Shown here piece by piece: positions 1 through 8,543 of a DNA stretch of 44,606 bases (the first letter of the stretch is position 1; every line of letters starts with the position of its first letter). The stretch covers positions 1 to 44,606 of the forward strand of contig JARLHL010000051.1 of NCBI GenBank assembly GCA_031292275.1. The letters run 5' to 3'. The position numbers and the translations under genes are program-made. The DNA is from Desulfocapsaceae bacterium. Its GTDB lineage: Bacteria > Desulfobacterota > Desulfobulbia > Desulfobulbales > Desulfocapsaceae. Below the pieces are notes generated by a model. The model ran no database searches. It had not been told where the DNA came from and was given only the letters and a program-made list of their open reading frames with translations.

Positions 1-1
1 C

Positions 2-736
2 CTGTATCACCTCTGGTGCGTCTTCAGGCAGTTTCAGAACTTTACCACCATTCACAGTGACCGATACCGCGTCAACCGGGGGCAGCCTGCCGCGTTTGTC
101 ACGGAGGGCATGGCAAGCCTGGAGGAGGCTATCGGCAGTTCCGGGGCCATCCTGCTGATGTCGCACTTCGGAAACTGGGAGATGGCCGCCCGCGCCCTGA
201 TGCGGGAGCGCAAGGGCCTACGGCTGCTGCTCTACATGGGCGTCAAGGAAAAGGAAGGGGTGGAGAAGACCCAGAAGGAGGAGCTCCGCGCCGCCGGCGT
301 GAGGATTATCGCCGCCGACCAGAGCGGAGGCTCGCCCTTTGCCGTGGTGGACGGGATACGGCTGCTGCGGGAGGGAGGCATTGTGTCGATGACCGGAGAT
401 GTGGTCTGGCGGGCAGAGCAGCGGTGTCTGCAGGTCCGCTTTCTCGGGGGCGCCGCTTCGATACCCGAGGCCCCCTTTGTCTTTGCCCTGACATCGGGTT
501 CCCCCATCCATGTCTTTTTTGCCTTCCGCACCGGGACAAACCGCTACCGCCTGATCCTTTCAGAGGCCATCCATGTCAGGGCTGCCGGCAGGAGCGAGCG
601 GGAAAAGGCCATCGCCGATGCGGCCCAGCGCTATGCCGATCTCCTGGAGGATGCCTTACGCATGCATCCATTGGAGTGGTATCACTTCAACCGCTTCGTT
701 GATCAGCCCGGCGTCGCGGCCCCTCCCCTCCCGTGA
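2..736 (+). CDS. LpxL/HtrB-like lysophospholipid acyltransferase, 5' truncated
   Basis: The reading frame is open from base 2, so the gene begins upstream of the window; the ATG at 110 is internal. The visible 244 residues carry the acyltransferase HX4(D/E) motif as HFGNWE (about 18 residues after the internal Met at 110) and end with a WYHF-type tail like that of the LpxL/HtrB family. Members transfer an acyl chain from acyl-ACP to a lipid acceptor at the inner membrane. The N-terminal membrane anchor would lie outside the window. A gene for an acyl carrier protein follows 200 bases later and a ketosynthase after that, so the donor here may be a pathway-specific acyl-ACP and not the lipid A precursor. 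Stand-alone LPLATs of this type are also known in aryl polyene clusters. The family is certain; the substrate is inference. Confidence 0.85.
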   Translation: MYHLWCVFRQFQNFTTIHSDRYRVNRGQPAAFVTEGMASLEEAIGSSGAILLMSHFGNWEMAARALMRERKGLRLLLYMGVKEKEGVEKTQKEELRAAGVRIIAADQSGGSPFAVVDGIRLLREGGIVSMTGDVVWRAEQRCLQVRFLGGAASIPEAPFVFALTSGSPIHVFFAFRTGTNRYRLILSEAIHVRAAGRSEREKAIADAAQRYADLLEDALRMHPLEWYHFNRFVDQPGVAAPPLP

Positions 737-936
737 TCCGGCCCGGGCTGACAGGCTGGTGGCTCTGGAATTTTCAGGAATCCTGGCCTTCGCAGAGGGC
801 GTGTCAAAATCCTCTGATACGCGGCCTGGAAAAAGAGGATGGTCCGATGATTTTCTTTTCCTTTTGCCGCAAATAAGGGTAAGGTGCCATTCATTCCGCC
901 ATCTTAACCACTGAAACCTTACCGTGAAGACCTGCA

Positions 937-1194
937 ATGACCAGAGATGAGCTGCAAGAAAAAATCCTCACCATTCTTGTCCAGGATTTTGAATTCAAGG
1001 ACCCTAAACTCGATGACAATCTCAGGGATGATCATGGTTTCGACAGTATAGACGCCATTGAATTGCTGAGTAAGATTGAGATAATTTTTGGTTTTTCCCT
1101 GACCAGAGAGGAAAAGGAAAAGGCCATGGAGATTCGGACCATCACCGATATTCTCGACTATCTGGAAAAGATTCAGCAAGGCCGCGGCAAATAA
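937..1194 (+). CDS. Acyl carrier protein (first of two in the cluster)
   Basis: An 85-residue acidic helical protein with the 4'-phosphopantetheine site GFDSIDAIEL, attachment serine at residue 37. Length and motif fit a discrete ACP. It is not the usual FabD/FabG/AcpP context: it sits between an LpxL-like acyltransferase and a FabF-like ketosynthase, which begins 24 bases downstream, so it probably carries the chain of this pathway. The site differs from the housekeeping AcpP consensus (DSLD) by having DSID, as does the second ACP at 6830-7111. No strong ribosome-binding site is visible before the ATG. The 200-base gap upstream (737-936) contains only short inverted repeats around 795-825 and no convincing gene. 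Confidence 0.93.
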   Translation: MTRDELQEKILTILVQDFEFKDPKLDDNLRDDHGFDSIDAIELLSKIEIIFGFSLTREEKEKAMEIRTITDILDYLEKIQQGRGK

Positions 1195-1218
1195 ATCAAT
1201 GGCCCCGTAATCCTGACA

Positions 1219-2466
1219 ATGAAACGACGAGTTGTCATTACTGCGTGTTCCGCGATCACGCCCATCGGCTACGGCAAGCAGGCCATCACCGACAGCCTCC
1301 TGCACGGAGTATCGGGGGTCAGGCCTCTTAAGGATGACGGTCTTCTGACCGATCGCATCCATTCGCGGGTCTTCGGGACGGTGGATTATCCCATCGCCTA
1401 CGACTTCACCCGTTCACAGCGGAAGACCATGGGGCCGGTGGCCTACTATGCCTGTCAGGTCGCCAAGGACGTGCTGTCCGCCTCGGGGCTGTCCGCGGAG
1501 TATATCTCTTCCGGGCGGCTGGGAGTGGCCTTCGGCTCCACCCACGGCAGCCCCACCGTCCAGCGGGATATCTACAGGACCTTCTTCCAGAGGATGGAGG
1601 AGGGCTTCTCCTCCATCGGCGCGGTCGATTATCTGCGCTCCATGGTCCATACCACGGCGGTGAATATCACCCGCATGTTCGGCATCACCGGCAGGGTGAT
1701 TGCCTCCTCCACGGCCTGCACAACCAGCAGCCAGGCCATCGGCTTCGGTTACGAGATGATCAAGTTCGGCATGCAGGACGCCATGATCTGCGGGGGGGCC
1801 GATGAATATGACACCACGACTGTGGCGGTCTTCGACAATCTGCTCGCCTGCTCGGTGGCCTATAACGACAGGCCCGAGCTGACGCCGCGTCCCTTCGACA
1901 GGAAGCGCGACGGCCTGGTAGTGGGCGAGGGCGGCGGCGCCGTGCTGCTGGAGGAATACGAGGCGGCCAGAAAGCGGGGAGCGCCCATTCTTGCCGAGGT
2001 GATCGGGTTTTCCTGCAACAATAACGGTGGTGATCTGATCCTGCCCAATCTGGACGGCATCACAGCCACCCTCCGTCTGGCCCTGGCCGATGCCGGGATT
2101 GCCGCCGACGAGGTCGACTCCATCAGCGCCCATGCCACTGCCACCAAGATGGGGGACATCATCGAATCCCAGGCCATCGAGGCGGTCTACGGCAGCAAAC
2201 CCTTTGTCACCGGTCTGAAAAGCTATACGGGCCATTGCATGGGCACTTGCGGGGTGATCGAACTGATCATGAATCTCTACATGATGGAGGAGGGCTTTCT
2301 CGCCCCGACCCTGAATCTGGACGAGGTCGACCCCCGTTGCGGCGCCGTACGGCATACCCCGGAGGTCATACGGATACATGCCGGGATTGCCGCTGTCCAG
2401 AATTTTGCCTTCGGGGGAGTCAATACCTGCCTGCTTGTCAAAAACGGCCGTGAGGTTATTGCCTGA
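1219..2466 (+). CDS. FabF/FabB-like beta-ketoacyl-ACP synthase
   Basis: A 415-residue condensing enzyme, the normal length for KAS I/II. The catalytic Cys-His-His set is intact: Cys167 in SSTACTTSSQA, His305 in SAHATATKMGD, Lys334 and His339 in GLKSYTGHCMGT. The protein should therefore perform decarboxylative Claisen condensation on ACP-bound chains and is not a chain-length factor. The GTST usually following the first histidine is ATAT here, which points to a divergent, specialised-metabolism clade. It lies 24 bases after the ACP gene and only 3 bases before the PlsC-like gene, so the three are almost certainly cotranscribed. No ketoreductase or dehydratase is encoded nearby, so these steps must be borrowed from primary fatty-acid synthesis, lie upstream of the window, or be absent. 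Confidence 0.93.
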   Translation: MKRRVVITACSAITPIGYGKQAITDSLLHGVSGVRPLKDDGLLTDRIHSRVFGTVDYPIAYDFTRSQRKTMGPVAYYACQVAKDVLSASGLSAEYISSGRLGVAFGSTHGSPTVQRDIYRTFFQRMEEGFSSIGAVDYLRSMVHTTAVNITRMFGITGRVIASSTACTTSSQAIGFGYEMIKFGMQDAMICGGADEYDTTTVAVFDNLLACSVAYNDRPELTPRPFDRKRDGLVVGEGGGAVLLEEYEAARKRGAPILAEVIGFSCNNNGGDLILPNLDGITATLRLALADAGIAADEVDSISAHATATKMGDIIESQAIEAVYGSKPFVTGLKSYTGHCMGTCGVIELIMNLYMMEEGFLAPTLNLDEVDPRCGAVRHTPEVIRIHAGIAAVQNFAFGGVNTCLLVKNGREVIA

Positions 2467-2469
2467 ACC

Positions 2470-3219
2470 ATGGAGACTGGCAAGGCCGACAGACTGATTG
2501 ATATCGGTGTGACCCTGATCTGCTGGTGCTATTTCATCCTGGCCTTTCTGCTCTTCTTTTCCCCCTTCTATCTGGCGGCGGCACGCAATTCATCTCCTGA
2601 GCATCGTTTCCAGCGCCTGAATAGAGTATTTTACGGGGGATTTTTTGCATTGCTCAGGCGAATCACCCCCCGGCAGCAGTGGAGCATTGACCCGGAGATT
2701 GCAGGTATTCGCTCCTCGGTGGTTGTCTGCAATCATGTCTCCTATCTTGACCCGATACTGTTGATCTCCCTGCTTGGCCGGGCCAGGACCATTGTCAAGC
2801 CTCTCTTTTTCTCCGTGCCGGTCTTTGGCTGGATCCTTCGCAGATCCGGATACTTTCCTGCCACCTCCAGCGGGCCGCTGGCCGGGCTGATGCTGATGCA
2901 GATGGAGACGATGGAGCAATTCCTGCGGGAAGGAGGAAACCTCTTCATTTTTCCCCAGGGGACCCGAAGCCGCGATGGCAGCATCGGTGTTCTGGATGAG
3001 GGCGCCTTCAAGATTGCCAGGTATTGCAAGGCCCCGGTCCGGGTCCTGTGCATACGAAATACCGAAAGGCTGTTCACCCCGGGGAAGTTCTTCTTTTTTA
3101 CCAGAAGGCCCAACCGGATCAGTGTCCGTATCCTAGATACGATATTGCCCGGCCGCGGCCTGTCGGAACTCAAGGTCCGGGTCCGGCAGGTCCTGGAGGG
3201 CTGTACCCGGGAGGCATAA
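2470..3219 (+). CDS. PlsC-like 1-acylglycerol-3-phosphate acyltransferase family protein
   Basis: A 249-residue LPLAT-superfamily protein with a hydrophobic N-terminal segment (about residues 10-36), the acceptor motif NHVSYLD (an HX4D box) and the FPQGTRS motif, in which the usual Glu of FPEGTRS is Gln. The family esterifies lysophosphatidate or related lipids at the inner membrane. The start is 3 bases after the ketosynthase stop, implying translational coupling. With the LpxL-like enzyme at the window start, this is the second acyltransferase of the cluster, which suggests that the finished chain is placed on a glycerol- or sugar-type acceptor. The Glu-to-Gln change is worth checking because that residue contributes to phosphate or acceptor binding. 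Confidence 0.88.
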   Translation: METGKADRLIDIGVTLICWCYFILAFLLFFSPFYLAAARNSSPEHRFQRLNRVFYGGFFALLRRITPRQQWSIDPEIAGIRSSVVVCNHVSYLDPILLISLLGRARTIVKPLFFSVPVFGWILRRSGYFPATSSGPLAGLMLMQMETMEQFLREGGNLFIFPQGTRSRDGSIGVLDEGAFKIARYCKAPVRVLCIRNTERLFTPGKFFFFTRRPNRISVRILDTILPGRGLSELKVRVRQVLEGCTREA

Positions 3220-3324
3220 AGGGGCGGCCTTTGAGTATGGTCCCGGCAAAGCGGGGGGCGGCGAGAGGGATCTCTCATGGACGGGGCAGGGAGCCCGGAG
3301 AAGGCAAGAAGGAGCAGCGCACGG

Positions 3325-4377
3325 ATGCAGTTATACAATATGGAATTCACTGAGGCCGAGATCGGCGAGGCGGTTGCGGCCAACCGGCTGCTTTCTATGG
3401 AGATCGAGTTCAGCCGGGCCTGCAACTTTCGCTGCGCCTACTGCTACCAGGCCGAGCGGACGGCGGCGGCCGATGAGATGACTTTGGAGGAGAGCAGAGA
3501 CGTGCTTCTCCAGGCCAGGGAGCTGGGTGCCCGCAAGATCATCATCCTGGGCGGCGAGCCCAGCATCTATCCCCATCTTGTAGAGATGCTGCGCTTCCTT
3601 GGCCGTCAGGGTTTTGAAGTGGAGATTTTTACCAACGGCAGCGGTATTTCGCCAGCGCTGGCGCAGATCCTGGCTGAAGAGCGGGTGCGGGTGGTGGTGA
3701 AGATGAACTCCCGCAGCGAGGCTGTCCAGGACCGGCTGGCCGGGAAAAAGGGGGCCTTCGGGATTATTGACACCGCCTTTGCCAACCTCCGCCGGGCGGG
3801 CTATCCCTGCAATCAGCTCTTTCTTGCCGCCAGCACGGTGATCTGCCGCCAGAACATCGATGAGCTGCCGGCCCTGTGGCAGTGGCTGCGCCAAGGCGGG
3901 ATCGAGCCCTATTTCGAGGTCCTGACTCCGCAGGCCAACGCCCTGGAGAACAGGTGGCTCAATGTGGGGCCGGATGAGCTGCGCCGGCTCTTTCACCGGC
4001 TCGCCGCCATCGACCGCGAGCAGTTCGGCCGCAGCTGGGATCCGCAGCCGCCGCTCATCGGCAACAGGTGCATGCGGCATCAGGTCTCCTGCGTGGTGAC
4101 CGCCAACGGTCAGGTCATGCCCTGCGTGGGGGTCACGATCCCGCTGGGCTCCATACGCGAGCAGCCTCTCGCCGATATCCTGCGTCATCAGGTTGTGTGC
4201 GACCTGAAAAATTACCGGCAGATGATCAAAGGCCCCTGCAGGACATGTGAGAAGAGCGATGAATGTTACGGCTGCCGGGGTGCGGCCTATCAGATGACAG
4301 GAGATTATCTCGCCTCGGATCCGACCTGCTGGAGAAACAGTGCTCAACCGGTCGAGATCGGTGAGAAAACCCGATAA
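3325..4377 (+). CDS. Radical SAM protein with SPASM-type C-terminal domain
   Basis: Contains the radical SAM cluster motif CNFRCAYC (Cys33, Cys37, Cys40 from the chosen start), a GGEPSIY motif typical of SAM-binding strand 2, and a C-terminal cysteine-rich region. That region has CX5GX4C followed by CX2CX5CX2C and a final Cys, as in SPASM domains that bind auxiliary Fe-S clusters. SPASM enzymes usually modify peptides but some act on other carrier-bound substrates. No precursor peptide gene was found next to it. I chose the ATG at 3325 because AAGGAG lies at 3309-3314; an in-frame ATG at 3277 with GAGAGG at 3263 would add 16 charged residues. The gene sits between PlsC-like and B12-radical-SAM genes, so its substrate may be an ACP-bound chain or a lipid head group. 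Confidence 0.9.
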   Translation: MQLYNMEFTEAEIGEAVAANRLLSMEIEFSRACNFRCAYCYQAERTAAADEMTLEESRDVLLQARELGARKIIILGGEPSIYPHLVEMLRFLGRQGFEVEIFTNGSGISPALAQILAEERVRVVVKMNSRSEAVQDRLAGKKGAFGIIDTAFANLRRAGYPCNQLFLAASTVICRQNIDELPALWQWLRQGGIEPYFEVLTPQANALENRWLNVGPDELRRLFHRLAAIDREQFGRSWDPQPPLIGNRCMRHQVSCVVTANGQVMPCVGVTIPLGSIREQPLADILRHQVVCDLKNYRQMIKGPCRTCEKSDECYGCRGAAYQMTGDYLASDPTCWRNSAQPVEIGEKTR

Positions 4378-4413
4378 CGGGGCTGTATCTTTCAACACTG
4401 CTAAGAAATATCC

Positions 4414-5703
4414 ATGAATATCCTGCTTGTTAACCCGCCAAATTGCGGACGGAGCATCCCGGAAGAACGTTACGGCATCACCTCGATCAAGCAGATCTTC
4501 AGGGGGGAGCCTTTGGCCCTGGAAGAGCTGGCAGGCAACCTGCACGGGCATGAGATCCGGCTTATAGACCTGAAGGCCGACCCCGGCGGGCTGGCCCGTG
4601 AGCTGCAGGAGTTTCGGCCCGATGTGGCGGGGATCACCGGGGTTACCTGCGAGGCCAATACCGTTCTCCGGCTGGCCCAAGAGATCAGGGGATACGGCGC
4701 CGTAGTCGTGGTCGGCGGCATCCATGCCAGCAATGATCCGGAATTTTTCAACCGGGAAGAGATCGATTACATCGTCACGGGGCTGGGTAAGAGGACCTTT
4801 GCCCAGCTGGTCGATCTGCTGGAAGAGGGAGGTTCCGTCCTGCCGTCGGGTGTCTGCCGCACCAGCCCCGGCAGGCCCCTGGACCTTGAAAGGCGCTGCA
4901 GCAGCCCCGCGGATATGGTGCAGGAGCAGTCTCCCGACTATCAGCTGGTCAGCCGCTATCGGGAGCACTATGTGCTGGAACGGCTGGGCATACGCATGGG
5001 TTTTGTGGCCTCCGCCTTCGGTTGTCCCCATTCCTGCTCCTTCTGTGCCATCAGGGGGCAGACCGGAGGCAGTTATCTGACCCGGTCGGCCGAGGCGGTC
5101 ATCCGCGATATCAGCCTGCTGCCCCAGACCCCGGTCATCCGGCTGGTGGATGCCAATACCTTCGGCGATGTCCGTCGGGCCAGGGAGTTGGCAGACGCCC
5201 TGCTGCGGTCGGGCCTTGCGAAACAGTACCTGGCCGATATCCGCTCCGATACCGTGGTCCGCCACCCGGAACTGCTCAGGCTCTGGAAGCAGGCCGGCCT
5301 GCGGGCGGTGATCATCGGCTTTGAGGCCATTGACGATGCCAGCCTTGCCTCCATGCAGAAGGCCAGCGAGGCCCGCATGAACACCGAGGCCATCGCCATC
5401 CTGCATGATCTGGGCATTACCATCGTCGGCGACTTCATCATCAGCCCGGATGCGGAGCAGGAGGATTTCTCCCGGTTGTCGCGCTATTTTTCCGACAATC
5501 CCATCGACCTGCCGATGATCACCGTTATGACGCCGCTGCCGGGTACTCCCCTGTACAGCCGGCAGCAACACCTGATTACTAATCACGACCTTGACTACTA
5601 CACCCTGACCAATGCCGTCATCCCAACCAGACTGGACGAAGAGCGGTTTTATACAGCCTATGCGGAGCTGCTCTCACAAGGTCATAACCACGCACGTATC
5701 TAG
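4414..5703 (+). CDS. B12-binding-domain radical SAM protein
   Basis: A 429-residue protein with an N-terminal Rossmann-like cobalamin-binding domain (about residues 1-150, including VVVVGGIHAS) and a radical SAM core with CPHSCSFC (Cys204, Cys208, Cys211). The DXHXXG cobalamin-ligand motif is not visible, which is common in class B enzymes. Family members include radical methylases, BchE-type cyclases and hopanoid-modifying enzymes. It starts 36 bases after the SPASM enzyme and ends 3 bases before the FabH-like synthase, so it belongs to the same transcript. Plausible tasks are C-methylation of an unactivated carbon, ring formation or another carbon-skeleton change on the pathway intermediate. 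The domain assignment is firm; the reaction is unknown. Confidence 0.9.
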   Translation: MNILLVNPPNCGRSIPEERYGITSIKQIFRGEPLALEELAGNLHGHEIRLIDLKADPGGLARELQEFRPDVAGITGVTCEANTVLRLAQEIRGYGAVVVVGGIHASNDPEFFNREEIDYIVTGLGKRTFAQLVDLLEEGGSVLPSGVCRTSPGRPLDLERRCSSPADMVQEQSPDYQLVSRYREHYVLERLGIRMGFVASAFGCPHSCSFCAIRGQTGGSYLTRSAEAVIRDISLLPQTPVIRLVDANTFGDVRRARELADALLRSGLAKQYLADIRSDTVVRHPELLRLWKQAGLRAVIIGFEAIDDASLASMQKASEARMNTEAIAILHDLGITIVGDFIISPDAEQEDFSRLSRYFSDNPIDLPMITVMTPLPGTPLYSRQQHLITNHDLDYYTLTNAVIPTRLDEERFYTAYAELLSQGHNHARI

Positions 5704-5706
5704 CCT

Positions 5707-6843
5707 ATGGACGCATATATAACGGCGGTTTCCGCCTTCCTCCCCGGAAAGGCGGTGGACAATGAGGCGATCGACCTCTATCTGGGCAGGCCCGACCGGA
5801 TTTCCGCCAGGACCAGAAAGATGATACTGGCCAGTAACGGGATCAAGGCCCGCTATTACGCCGTCGATCCCCGGTCGGGGCTTGCCACCCACACCAATGC
5901 CCAGCTTGCCGCCAGGGCGATTCAAGGCCTGCTGAAGGGTGCATCCCCACTCCATTGCCTGTGCTGCGGGACCTCCTCCCCTGACCAGATGATGCCGGGC
6001 CATGCCTCCATGGTCCATGGTGAGCTGGGCATCGGCCCCTGTGAGGTGGTCAGCACCTCCGGAGTCTGCCTGACCGGGATCACGGCCTTGAAGTACGGGG
6101 CGATGGCCGTGGCCCTGGGGCTTGCCGAAAACGCGGTGGCTGCCGGTTCCGAGCTGGCCTCCTCTTTCATGCGCGCCGATTTTTTCGCCCAGGCAGGCGC
6201 CGGCAGGGTCGATGAGCAGGGGGCGGCCCATCCCGCCTTTTCCTTCGAAGAGAATTTCCTGCGCTGGATGCTGTCCGACGGGGCGGGGGCGGTGCTGATT
6301 GAAAACAGGCCGGGGGACGGACTCAGCCTGCATGTCGAGGGGATTGAGATCGTTTCTATGGCCCATCGCCTGCCGGCCTGCATGTTTGCCGGCTGCATCA
6401 GACGGGAGGACGGATCCCTGCAGGGCTGGCGGGATGCGGTGCGGCAGGGCCTGGCCGCGGCCGGGGGCGTATTCACGGTCAAACAGGATGCAAAGCTTCT
6501 GAACCGTGAGGTGCTGCCGGCCCTGATCGGGGGCGGCTTGCCTCCCGTTATCGAGAAATATGCCCTTGCGCCGGACGATATCGACTGGTTTCTGCCGCAC
6601 TATTCGTCGGGTTATTTCCGTGAGCCGCTCTTCCGACAGCTCTGCGATATCGGTTTTGCCATCCCCCGGGAACGCTGGTTCACCAATCTGGCCAGCAAGG
6701 GGAACACCGGCTCGGCCTCCTTTTACATCATGCTGGAGGAGCTGTTCGGCTCGGGGCGGCTGCAGAGCGGGCAGCGTATCCTGGGGATGATTCCCGAAAG
6801 CGGCAGATTTTCGGTGGGGTACGTGCTGCTCAGGGTTGTCTGA
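5707..6843 (+). CDS. FabH-like beta-ketoacyl-ACP synthase III family protein
   Basis: A 378-residue thiolase-fold enzyme, longer than housekeeping FabH (about 320). The Cys-His-Asn triad of KAS III is preserved: Cys121 in STSGVCLTG, His298 in FLPHYSSG and Asn333 in NLASKGNTGS. KAS III enzymes use CoA- or ACP-bound starters; relatives also make dialkylresorcinols, alkyl quinolones and head-to-head or ester products. It begins 3 bases after the B12 radical SAM gene and completes the plus-strand run. Its last 14 bases overlap the 3' end of the second ACP gene on the other strand. Within the pathway it could prime the chain or join two acyl chains; the sequence alone does not decide. Confidence 0.9.
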   Translation: MDAYITAVSAFLPGKAVDNEAIDLYLGRPDRISARTRKMILASNGIKARYYAVDPRSGLATHTNAQLAARAIQGLLKGASPLHCLCCGTSSPDQMMPGHASMVHGELGIGPCEVVSTSGVCLTGITALKYGAMAVALGLAENAVAAGSELASSFMRADFFAQAGAGRVDEQGAAHPAFSFEENFLRWMLSDGAGAVLIENRPGDGLSLHVEGIEIVSMAHRLPACMFAGCIRREDGSLQGWRDAVRQGLAAAGGVFTVKQDAKLLNREVLPALIGGGLPPVIEKYALAPDDIDWFLPHYSSGYFREPLFRQLCDIGFAIPRERWFTNLASKGNTGSASFYIMLEELFGSGRLQSGQRILGMIPESGRFSVGYVLLRVV

Positions 6844-7111
6844 GCCTCTCGGAAGAATGTTCCAGGATGTGGGCGGCCAGACTGGCCACAGACTGCAGGA
6901 TTATCCGGCTCGAATCCTGATATTCGATGCGCACGCCGTATTCCTTCTGCACCATCACGACGATTTCCAGGGCGTCGATGGAGTCGATGCCCAGAGGGGA
7001 GTCGGGACCGATCAGGGGATCGTCGGGTTGCACCGAGTCAATCTGCGTCTCCGGCAGGTTGCAGGTCCTGCAGATCGCCTGCAGGATTTCGCGTTCAAAT
7101 TGAGTAATCAC
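6830..7111 (-). CDS. Acyl carrier protein (second of two in the cluster)
   Basis: A 93-residue ACP with phosphopantetheine site LGIDSIDALEIV, Ser44. The start is GTG, supported by an upstream AGGAAGGA ribosome-binding sequence 6 bases away on the minus strand. The protein has a longer loop before the site (PLIGPDSPLG), so the two carriers probably have different partners. It is last in the minus-strand operon coding for the 143-aa protein, BtrH-like protein and ABC transporter, 153 bases after the permease. The BtrH family is known to take acyl groups from a dedicated ACP, so this carrier is the natural donor for the BtrH-like protein here (inference). Its 3' end overlaps the convergent FabH-like gene by 14 bases. 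Confidence 0.92.
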   Translation of the reverse strand: MITQFEREILQAICRTCNLPETQIDSVQPDDPLIGPDSPLGIDSIDALEIVVMVQKEYGVRIEYQDSSRIILQSVASLAAHILEHSSERLRQP

Positions 7112-7264
7112 TGATATTCCTTCCTCTCATCGTTGCACTCATCCTTTTGCAGGATCCGGAGTGGTTTATATGAACGTCTCGATTGAGCGGTGGCCTTGCG
7201 CTGCTGAAATGACGAGATTCCATGTTATAGTGCGATTGGCCGAATCCGGTCCAGCCGTGCTGGT

Positions 7265-8539
7265 TTATCTGGAGGAGCGTTTCCAGGAAAGAATGACCAT
7301 CACGGCGAAAAAGGTCAACAATCTGGCCAAATCATGTCCAATGGCCAAAAAATCCTTCCCGCGCACCAGAAGATCGAGGAAGGCGTTCACGCCCCAGTTG
7401 AGGGGTGAGAGGATGCTGAGCCTCTGCATCATCTGCGGCATGGCGTAGACCGGTACCATCACCCCGCCCAGGGCGGCGGCTATGACGACCATGGTCGAGC
7501 CCAGGGTAGAGGCCTGTTCATAGGAGTGACAGACCGAGCCCAGGAAGGTCCCGAAGCCGCAGGCTGCAAGGCTGCAGGCGCAGATGAGGGGCAGGAGCAC
7601 CATCGGATTTTCCGGAAGGGTGAAGGCCTGCAGGCCCAGATGCGGAAAGAGAACGATGCCGATGAGGACAATGAGCAGGAACTGGCAGAGACAGACGCAG
7701 AGATAGGCTGTTATCTTGCCTCCCAGCAGCTGCAGCGGCGAGACCGGTATGCCGGCCAGCCTGACGGCGATGCCGGATCGCCGTTCGGCCAGGATGGTCC
7801 CGGCGATGGGAATGGCGGTGAAGAACATACCAAAGAGGGCCCAGGCCGGGACGTTCTGGTTCACCGGGTTGATGATGTCGCTGATGGTGGCCGTGCCGGT
7901 TGTGGTCGGCTGCTCGGTTATCGTGGTAAAGCTGTGGCTGAAGGTCTGCTTCAGGCTGTCGTCCGCCTGCAGAGGCGAGGGCGCTCCCGGATTGAGACGG
8001 CCGAGCCTTGCCTGCAGAGAGTGTCCCAGCTCCTGTGCCAGCATCTCTATTTCCGCCGCTCTTGCCGCCATCTGCAGCCTGGAGAGGATGCCTGCCCGGA
8101 AGCCGGCCATGGCCCCGGGGTCGAACAGGATGCTCAGGCTGGCCGTATCCGGAGTCCCGTCGATGGCGTGATCGCCCGCCGCGAGGCGGGATGCCATCTC
8201 CTGCTGCAGCCGCCGGGAGACGCCCGCAGGGATGATTATTCCGGCCTGGTATCTGCCGTCGGCAATGAGCCGCTGCAGGTCCTCACCCTGTTCCGGGCTG
8301 TGGACCGAGATCTTCATCTGCCGCAGGGAGGAGAGGAGCGTGGAGGCGAAGACCCCGCCGTCCTGATCGAGCAGCAGGACCTCCGTCTGCCGCTGTCCGG
8401 AGAGGGCCAGGATGTTTTCCTGGACCAAGGTGATGACGATGACCAGGATGGCCGGCATAATGAAGAGCACCAGCAGTCCGGCCCGGTCGCGGACCAGGAG
8501 CAGGAGCTCTTTGGCGGTGGTGGAGAGAATTTTTTGCAT
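7265..8539 (-). CDS. ABC-2 type transporter permease
   Basis: A 424-residue protein beginning MQKILSTTAKEL. One N-terminal membrane segment (about residues 22-42) is followed by a large extracytoplasmic domain (to about 230) and then roughly five membrane segments near the C terminus, including a stretch ending SPLNWGVNAFLDLL, the ABC2_membrane_3 layout. The frame is open further upstream to 8662, but that region is inside the ATPase gene, so the ATG at 8539, four bases after the ATPase stop, is preferred. It forms a heteromeric exporter with the ATPase encoded just upstream. In this setting it likely exports the cluster product or its lipid-linked form; no drug-specific motif supports a narrower claim. 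Confidence 0.92.
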   Translation of the reverse strand: MQKILSTTAKELLLLVRDRAGLLVLFIMPAILVIVITLVQENILALSGQRQTEVLLLDQDGGVFASTLLSSLRQMKISVHSPEQGEDLQRLIADGRYQAGIIIPAGVSRRLQQEMASRLAAGDHAIDGTPDTASLSILFDPGAMAGFRAGILSRLQMAARAAEIEMLAQELGHSLQARLGRLNPGAPSPLQADDSLKQTFSHSFTTITEQPTTTGTATISDIINPVNQNVPAWALFGMFFTAIPIAGTILAERRSGIAVRLAGIPVSPLQLLGGKITAYLCVCLCQFLLIVLIGIVLFPHLGLQAFTLPENPMVLLPLICACSLAACGFGTFLGSVCHSYEQASTLGSTMVVIAAALGGVMVPVYAMPQMMQRLSILSPLNWGVNAFLDLLVRGKDFLAIGHDLARLLTFFAVMVILSWKRSSR

Positions 8540-8543
8540 AATT

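Noticed and set aside
1414-2379. 321-codon minus-strand frame opposite the FabF-like ketosynthase
   Set aside because: It is fully covered by a gene with an intact catalytic triad; no domain in the antisense product.
3331-5586. Very long (751-codon) open frame on the minus strand opposite the two radical SAM genes
   Set aside because: It is complementary to two genes with clear motifs, its product is repetitive Gly/Asp/Gln-rich without domains, and such antisense frames are expected at this GC content and codon bias.
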